Positions 56,754 through 64,000 of a stretch of 64,000 bases of DNA are shown piece after piece. Made by a program: the position numbers and the translations under genes. Under the pieces are notes generated by a model. The model worked only from the letters and a program-made list of their open reading frames with translations. It searched no databases and was not told the DNA's origin. Position 1 is the stretch's first letter; every line of letters begins with the position of its first letter. The DNA comes from Penicillium oxalicum (taxonomy: Eukaryota > Ascomycota > Eurotiomycetes > Eurotiales > Aspergillaceae), in assembly GCF_001723175.1 (NCBI RefSeq), contig NC_064650.1, positions 310,001 to 374,000 of the forward strand, read 5' to 3'.

Positions 56754-57607
56754 TTACTCCTCCTGGGGGTACAGCTCTTCGCGGAGAGCAACACCCAGCT
56801 CCTGACGCAGACCGTCAAGCTGGTCAAGATATTGCTTGTACTGCTCCTGGTTCTCAACCTTGGCCTTGATGCCTGTTGGGAAATCATCAGTAAATGCTCA
56901 CGAAAGCGGCAAGACCAAAATTTCAAGTTTCATGCAGCGCGCATACCCTCGAAGACACGGACGGCAGTGGGGAAGTCGTTGACGCGGCGAGCAGCCTTGA
57001 GGGCCGCGGTAAGGACCTCAACGGAAGGGACGAGATCGTAGGCGAAGCAGTTGTTCAGGTTGCGCTGGGGCGATCATGAAATGTCAGTGGTGCTTTGCAA
57101 AAGTCGGCGCGAGCATCGGGGATGGGCGCAGAGATCAATATGGCATGATGGGGGGTAGGTATCCGTGATCTCCCGAGATCAATCTCATCCAGTGAACCGT
57201 ACCTGGAGCTCGAAGACATCCTGCACACCGTCAAACTCCTTCTCAAAGCTGCAATTGATCCATTATATCAGCATTTTTGGTTTCGCAAAGAGTTGCGAAA
57301 TCGACTCTGCGGCAGAGATTCTGGCAAATGACTGCGGGCGCAATGCACCATTCATCATTCTCCACTTCGTCGTGCCGACCTCCAACGATCTCAATGGTTC
57401 AAAAGACGAATCGTACCGAGCGGAGAACTCCTCATAGGTCTCATCCTCGTGACCAGAGCGAAGCATGCGGGTAGTACCGAAGTTGGCGGTGCGGGCAGCA
57501 GCCAGAGTCACTGGGGTCTGCACCCGGGAGCGGACGAAGGGAGCTCGGACAACGCTGGCAGGGCGGACGGCGCGAGACGCGGTGCGGAAGACAGAGAGGA
57601 ACGACAT
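56754..57607 (-). CDS. COX6: Cytochrome c oxidase subunit VI (COX6, animal COX5A)
   Basis: This is a nuclear-encoded subunit of mitochondrial complex IV on the matrix side. I read four exons: 57417-57607, 57203-57248, 56947-57064 and 56754-56872, with three short GT-AG introns, giving 157 residues. Residues 1 to about 48 form an Arg/Ala/Ser-rich mitochondrial presequence (MSFLSVFRTASRAVR). The mature part contains HEDETYEEFSARFEKEF, the RNLNNCFAYDLVPS stretch and AARRVNDFPTAVRVFEGIK, and ends REELYPQEE. All are typical of fungal Cox6. Reading exon 1 straight through its donor (GTACGA) gives an unlike tail, which confirms the intron. Confidence 0.95.
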
Positions 57608-60263
57608 TTCGAACCGTAAGGATAAGGCCGAGTCAATGGACGGTAGTTGAGGAGGGGAGAGCTGCGAATTGGGGACGGGGAAGGGAGAAGACGAGGAGTG
57701 TCGTGTAAGTCCGGCTGGATTTTGCGGGTGGTGTGGTTTTTTTTGCCTGAGGCAGAGAATCTGACTCTAGTCACGGGCTGGGTCAGATCTCGGGCATCTT
57801 GATTGGTTCTGTGATGCCGTCATCACAGGTACCCGACTGCCGTCTTCAATCATCGACGACTACTCTCAGTCGTTTGGCGGCACTTTGATTCGAAGCCTCG
57901 ACAGCCCTACGACATCAGACTACCAGAGTTTTGTGTATAGATGTGAATCTGGGTCAGTCTTAATTTTATTCCGAATAATCAGCCGCACGATCTAACAAAT
58001 TACCTAATCATCAACAAGTTTGGTCACAAACCTGGGAATGCAAGTCATGGGTCCTACGGCTTGAAATAGGATCGAAAAAATGGTTTGTTTATAGTTCTAA
58101 ATCAGTATCTTTACAATTCGAGCAAAAATCTGGCGATATACTAAAGATTCAAAACAAGATTCGTGATACCCTGCTTACAGGCACTTTAAGTCAACGATCG
58201 AACGTCTGATACGAGGCGACACGGTCCGCACATGTAAGTAGGCCACGGAATTAGCCCAAGACGAACCTTCTTCGTATATTCGTTACTCAGGCTATGTGAG
58301 CATGACGCCGAGTACAGAATCCACGGAGCTGCCGTTGCTTACGGGGTTGCATCCATTAGATACCAATTGATTTACCTGCAATAGGCGAGAACAGGACTTG
58401 GATGTACAACAGATATCTCTCCCACCTCCCTTCCACGCATGTGGTGTAAGTTAGTGGGCTGTGAAAACCTTCATAGGAAGAATTGCATACCTTCACATGT
58501 ATTTGGCATGCCCGAAACCATTCTCAATTCTCTTTGTCACCTTAAGGCTAAGCTTCCATCCCTGTTAGGTTGTGACTGTCACAAGACTGACAAGACCATT
58601 TTGAGTCATTCTATCAGATGAGACGATGAGTTACCTGTTGGTCGTCCCTGACTTCAATTGGGGGCCCGCTTGTAGTTCGGGTGTCACGACCATCTAGCAC
58701 ATTGAAACTCTAAGGGAATAGCGCTCTCGTCACTAAACTTGGTTCACTATAATCCGGGAAGTCGGCACTTTCTAGTCTATCAGACCGTCGGACAGCAATT
58801 TCATTCTTGGCAGGGGCAATAAGATCAGTACACGATGGAGTATTGAAGATCGTCTCCCAGAGGGCACATGGATTAAATTTCATTTTGAAAGTCCCCATCG
58901 CCAGCAATTTCCAACTCTACGACGGTCACTCCTATCTGTGAGACCCAGAGATATTCTTGAAGGCAGAAAGTATTATTATCAAGTGCATCAAGTTCCGGGT
59001 CGGAAAGGAAAACTAAGTTTGAAGTTTAATTGTCCCCGCACTACTTTTGGACGGGGAACGACATCTTCTGACTGGCAAAACATTCGTCTTGAAGACGGCG
59101 AATCTAGACCTAGGATGTAGCTCGGTGGGTTTCACACTGATCCAGTGACATATATGACCAGGTGGTCAATCTGCTGTGCAACGCTGGAGATCATTCCTCG
59201 AGTGATCCTAGGGGATACAGGCTAGAAAGGTCTTTTAATTGTCACCGTAACTGAGTCAGACACCTACATGAATAAATGAGACTGGACGAGCAGCGGATAC
59301 CATGACGTAACTCGAAACGATAAACCCGAGGCCAGAAGAACCTCCAGACTCATCTCACATGTCTTTATGCACTTTGTGGAAACGAGCGATGTAGGTACTC
59401 GCTCCGTGACATGTTGGTATACCGAAGGTTGTTGCGAATGTCACCGAGAACATGGCCACGACTCGAAAGGGTTGGAGTCGCGGCTGCTTGTAGATGAGAC
59501 CTAGCCTCATAAATTCAACAAAACACGGAGAGATAAAGTTGAGATTACTCCAAGTCCAGTTGGGTCGTTTTCCATCGTTCCTGTCGTGAACAGTCCGGTC
59601 AGGTCACACCAAGACTCCCACTGTGTACTCACGTGACCAAGAGAACAATAGCGGATGTCTCTATACTCAATCAGGCAGAATGTGTTGAAGAAGCCGGATT
59701 TTGGTTCCTGCGCCCAGCAGAAGCTAGGCTGGACTCGGACTTTTTGCTTATGATCTGCATGTGAAAGTCTTTCTCTACAACTGCTGGCAAGGGACCATGA
59801 GATAGTACCCCACGACAGAGGATTGCACCTATTGACTGACTATTTGTGACGCAGAATCAATGCGACTTTTGTGAAGGCACACTAGTCTTGTAAGCAATTA
59901 AAGTCGAAGAATTTGTGAGCGAGATCATTATTGTGAAGTGTACCAAACCCGACGATCGATTACCGGACTCCTCGGATGGTGGATATTCCCCCTTTTCACG
60001 GCGCGCGCTAGTCCGCATTTGGTGCTCGACGGACGCGGACGCAAAAAGTATTGCTGTCTTTCTCTCCCTTTTCTCTCTTTCCCAAACATCGGTCCTTTCC
60101 ATTCCTCCACCCACTTTTCTCGTGGCTTTGGTGCCCTTCGATCAGGTTGTTGTTTGACCTTTAGATATCCCTCAAGCATTGTCCCTCAAGACCCTTCCTC
60201 CGTCCTGCATACCCTGATACGGCCACTGAGCTTGTCACGGACTGATCTCCCCAAAACAACACA
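57608..60263. other. Long divergent intergenic region
   Basis: This 2.7-kb stretch separates the divergent COX6 and elongase genes. It has no open frame with family features. The part near 59940-60260 is pyrimidine-rich and is probably the elongase leader. A CACGTGA box occurs at about 59630. I found no tRNA or transposon in it. Confidence 0.45.
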
Positions 60264-61434
60264 ATGGCCGACTTACTTCAGAAAGTGCCCATGCCAACCT
60301 TGGACCGGCCTTTTGGCGTCCATCTTTGGCCCATCTTCGACAAGGCTTACGAGCAGGTCATGGGGTATCCTGCCAGCCACTTCCAATTCATTGAGGGTGT
60401 GACCCCCATGTCCACTTTTAAGGAGACTGCGACTATGCTAGTTGTGTACTACGTCGTGATCTTCGGCGGCCGCGAGGTCATGAAGAATTTCTCGGCCCTC
60501 AAGCTCAACACTTTGTTTATGATCCACAACTTCCTCCTCACGGCCATCAGTGCAATTCTCCTTGCGCTTTTCGTGGAGCAGCTTCTGCCCACTCTGGTCC
60601 GCCACGGTGTCTTCTACTCCATTTGCGATCACCGCGGTGGATGGACTCAACCTTTGATCATCCTTTACTACGTGAGTTCTGCATTTAAGGTGCAATGGCA
60701 ATCCCTCGATGGAACATGGCTAATGACGGAGTTCTTTTGCAGCTGAACTATATCAACAAATACGTTGAGCTCCTGGACACTGTCTTCCTTGTCCTCAAGA
60801 AGAAGCCTCTGACTTTCCTTCACACCTACCATCACGGTGCCACTGCCCTGCTCTGCTACACCCAGTTGATCGGTCTGACCGCCGTGCAATGGGTCCCGAT
60901 CACCATCAACCTGCTGGTCCACGTGGTCATGTACTGGTACTACTTCCAGAGCGCCCGTGGTATCCGCATCTGGTGGAAGAAGTACATCACCATGCTGCAG
61001 ATTGTGCAGTTCGTCATTGATCTCGGTGAGTCGATATGCTTGTAATTTTTGTCGTGATGACGGTTGGCTAACAGACTCCACCCCTTCTAGGCTTCATCTA
61101 CTTCGCCTCGTACACCTACTTCGCGTCGACTTACTTCCCCTGGGCTCCCAACATGGGCCAGTGTGCCGGTGAGGAGTTTGCTGCGTTCGCTGGTATCGGC
61201 ATTATTACCTCTTACCTGCTTCTCTTCATCTCCTTCTACATCGCTACCTACAACAAGGCTGCCAAGGTCGGTCGTCCTCGCAGCAACACTGGCAAAAAGT
61301 CACTGATCGACATGAGGAACTTTGAGATTCCTTCTCCTGCCGGTGCCACTTCTACCAGTGCCAAGGACTCTAATGGCGCTGCCACCTCGACTGGCCGCTC
61401 CAACGGCCCCGTCACTCGTTCTCGCAAGGCTTAG
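60264..61434 (+). CDS. Fatty-acid elongase, ELO/GNS1-SUR4 family
   Basis: This ER membrane 3-ketoacyl-CoA synthase condenses malonyl-CoA with acyl-CoA in very-long-chain fatty-acid synthesis, feeding sphingolipids. Three exons, 60264-60671, 60743-61025 and 61091-61434, give 344 residues, as in yeast Elo2/Elo3. About seven hydrophobic helices are visible. The catalytic histidine box is HTYHH (His163, His166, His167). Flanking signatures are [20 protein letters not shown] before it and [13 protein letters not shown] after it. The C-terminus is Ser/Ala-rich and ends in the basic SRKA, with a [15 protein letters not shown] stretch conserved in filamentous fungi as far as I recall. I cannot separate Elo2 from Elo3 type. 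Confidence 0.93.
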
Positions 61435-64000
61435 ATGCGCCCATGAACTAGTAAGAAGGACGTGCATCTCTCTTGGATGAACATCTTTTTATTTTCTCTG
61501 GGATCCATGATAGCATGTGCAATTCTCCTCGATTTGAGCGTCTTGGTTCATTGAAGTCGTTTTTTGTCTCCCTCAGTGACCAATGTCCCTTCGCTCGTCA
61601 AAGAGACTCAACCTTCTCCTCGAACATATCATGCCATTTGGTGAAGGCAACACGCAAGCGCAGACCCAACAAAAAGAATGCGGGTGTTTGTCGGAGTGAA
61701 ACACTCGCAGCGGATGCTCTTTATACTTGTTTTAATGAACGATCTTTTCACGAGGCCAGACCTACTGGTTAAAAGGTCTGATGAATGATGCGGCAGCAGT
61801 ATAGGCTGTGGAGGCCCAATGGTGTTTACTCGGCATAATAATGGCCAGGCTTGCAGCTGACCTCAGGGTCTTCCTCTTTTCTTGCATGGATTATTATTAC
61901 TTTTGTTTCATTTCATCTGGGAAAGGAGACCAATCCTGGAAGTTTTTGACATTCCCGGCTGTATTCTATAATGTGTTTTTTTTCCTTTCGCCTGTTTATG
62001 TTTGTCACTACCACCCATGAGTCCGCTGCAGCAGGCCAATTCTCCGTCTATTTCTATCCCACCCCTTCTTGTCCATTCCAATGGGTTTATTTAGTATTCT
62101 TATTATCCTTATGCATAGATGACTTGGTTGAATGTGATGCTCGATATAATCCGTTCTGTAAATGAGCAAGTACTGCGCTTCGTGTTGGATTTGATTCTTC
62201 GAACCCATGCCAAGCTTTGTGAAAAATATATGCTTTGAAGGTGCGTCACCATCGATGCGTCAGTCGTCCATGCTGTTCAAATTTAGCTACGAACCAAGTA
62301 GGATACCTGAGTCACGAGCTTCCAGGCGTATCTTGAGCTAAGAAAGTGGCTTTGATCGGGCCCCTGCTGGGGAGGTCGTGGGCACCTCCGCAAGGCTCAA
62401 CTGCTCGACACCTATATGATGAGTGACTGGTAAGTATCCGTTCAGCCGGAATGAGCCAAAGCGCTCGGTTAGATACTGGTACCATCTCCACCGTCAATGT
62501 ACTCCGGTATATGATTATAGAGCCCGCCTGCAAATCGTCCTCCCACTTCTCTCCAAACCCCTTGAACTGAGGACGTCCCTGAGTAAGGATCACTGTACTA
62601 TCAAATTGGAATGACCGTTGACGGGCCAACCGGCTCTTCCCTCCGATGAGCAAAGCAAAGCGAAGCGCATTGTCCGAGATTGTGGAGCTCGATGGATCTG
62701 ACCTCCCATGCAGCGTGGGACACGGGTGCATAGGTGATTGGATTTCGGCGACTGTGCGTAGTCAAAAGGACCCTCTTTAACGGTTTATCCATAAGGTAGC
62801 AGATGCCAAGGATATGACAGGTCCAGTGTTTATCTCGGATCATCCATTTCATGGAAGTTGCGTGCATTCGTTGGTGTAGAATGGACCAGGTACGGTTGTA
62901 ACGTATCTCTCGAACCTTGAATGAATGTATACCTCGTTCTGTCCGGACGGGATCCGGAACAGATGGCTTTGGATTGGAGAGGTGAGCTTGATGGGTGAAC
63001 TGAGGGATTTCTGGTGGGTATGATGAATGTGTACCTAGATTTACCTATTTTGGAATTTGTAATCGATATAGGCAGGTATGGCCTCGCAGCGAAGAATGGA
63101 AAAGAAACCACCTCATAACAGTCACATGTTCACGTATATTATGAAATCAAGACGATGGAACCCAGGACCCCAGATATCAAAATTCAAAAGTTCGGCATGA
63201 TCGTCACTCACTTCCTATTCCGTAGGCCAGTTGGCGCATGACTGACAGATGGCCTGAGCAATACTAGTATAAGCGAGTATTGAACAGCGCACGGACACCA
63301 AAGCTCAATTTGTAGGTACATATTGACATTGATATCCATGTTCTCGGAAACTCGGCAGGTGAGAGCAATGGAGTCTGATTGGGACACATTGCAATTTTGA
63401 CCTTGGTTTGTTGGAAATCGATGCATAGTGCATAGTGCATGATGGGGTGAATGGATGGAGAGTCTGCGGAGCGTGTGACAGGATCCATGCAAGTAGAACA
63501 TATTGAATACATTGCAGATTGCAGCATGCGAGAGAGAATGACATGTCATGAAGGTTATCAATCTTCTTCGGTATTTGTGGAAAAAGAAAAGCCTGGAATA
63601 TGGGACCTGGTTTACTTGGCTTGGATTCATGGCGCTTTGTTGGTGAGGATGCTGATACTAAACTACAGTGATTTCTGCCTGATTTTTGTGAGGACTACTC
63701 GGTAGGTTTATATCGTGGTCGGGGGTTATGTAAATGGATGGTCCCGGAAGAGCCACTCTGGTGTAGATTCGTCTGAGGACAGAAATCGGGCATGTAGGTC
63801 AAATGATAGATTGTCGAGATTGCGCATGATATGTTTGTGGGGTACCTATTTGATCTACTCGAGGTTCAAAGTATGATTTTATCAAGCTTTGAGGGTGGGG
63901 ATGAGTAGAAGGACAAGTATGAGCCCTAGAGCAGGGACCTACACAGCATTTATGCTTCAGTCTTAGGTATCTAGGTAGTACTACTACTACCCGAATCTCC
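61435..64000. other. Right-edge region without a supported gene
   Basis: This holds the elongase 3' UTR and then about 2 kb with no gene I can support. Open frames at 62312-62731 (-) and 63208-63630 (-) lack recognisable domains and splice logic. The last 40 bases contain short TAGGTA/CTA repeats. A gene could begin beyond the window. Confidence 0.4.

Noticed and set aside
62312..62731. 139-codon minus-strand frame near the right edge
   Set aside because: No domain, no flanking splice signals and no good start context.

Overview
The window is nuclear DNA of a filamentous ascomycete, most probably from the Eurotiales (Aspergillus/Penicillium group). Introns are short (about 50-180 nt), with GT-AG borders and CTAAC/CTGAC-like branch points. 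The conserved proteins (Tra1, ParA/Rts1-type B56, GCP5, Cox6) read like Eurotiales orthologues. The ordinal assignment is inferred from protein character, not from a search. I see no rRNA, tRNA, CRISPR array or intact transposon.

Layout. 0.9-27.2 kb is a housekeeping block: APC/C subunit Cdc16/Cut9 (-), splicing factor Yju2 (+), the giant SAGA/NuA4 subunit Tra1 (-), a B56-type PP2A regulatory subunit (-), the TFIIIC subunit Tfc1/Sfc1 (+) and an uncharacterised nuclear-looking protein with KEN and D-box degrons (-). 27.2-30.3 kb is gene-poor. An orphan RNase H-fold gene (+) follows at 30.3-31.6 kb.

32.4-44.4 kb looks like a compact specialised-metabolism cluster: a DIT1/PvcA isocyanide synthase fused to a TauD-type dioxygenase (-), a DJ-1/PfpI isocyanide-hydratase-like protein (-), a fumarylacetoacetase-family enzyme (+), a Zn2Cys6 regulator (-) and an MFS exporter (-). 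I propose that the synthase makes an isonitrile from an amino acid, the hydratase detoxifies it or trims it to a formamide, and the exporter and regulator complete the module. The role of the fumarylacetoacetase is open. No cytochrome P450 is present, unlike the xanthocillin and yeast DIT pathways.

46.4-61.4 kb returns to housekeeping: FGAM synthase (+), gamma-tubulin complex protein GCP5 (-), a GT15 mannosyltransferase (+), cytochrome c oxidase subunit VI (-) and a fatty-acid elongase (+). The cluster is therefore an accessory island between conserved genes. Several gene models depend on introns that a simple ORF scan misses: stopless introns with length divisible by 3 in Tra1 and the fumarylacetoacetase, a likely GC-AG intron in the TFIIIC gene, and small 5' exons in Tra1, GCP5, Cdc16 and B56. 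All exon borders are my own readings without transcript data.
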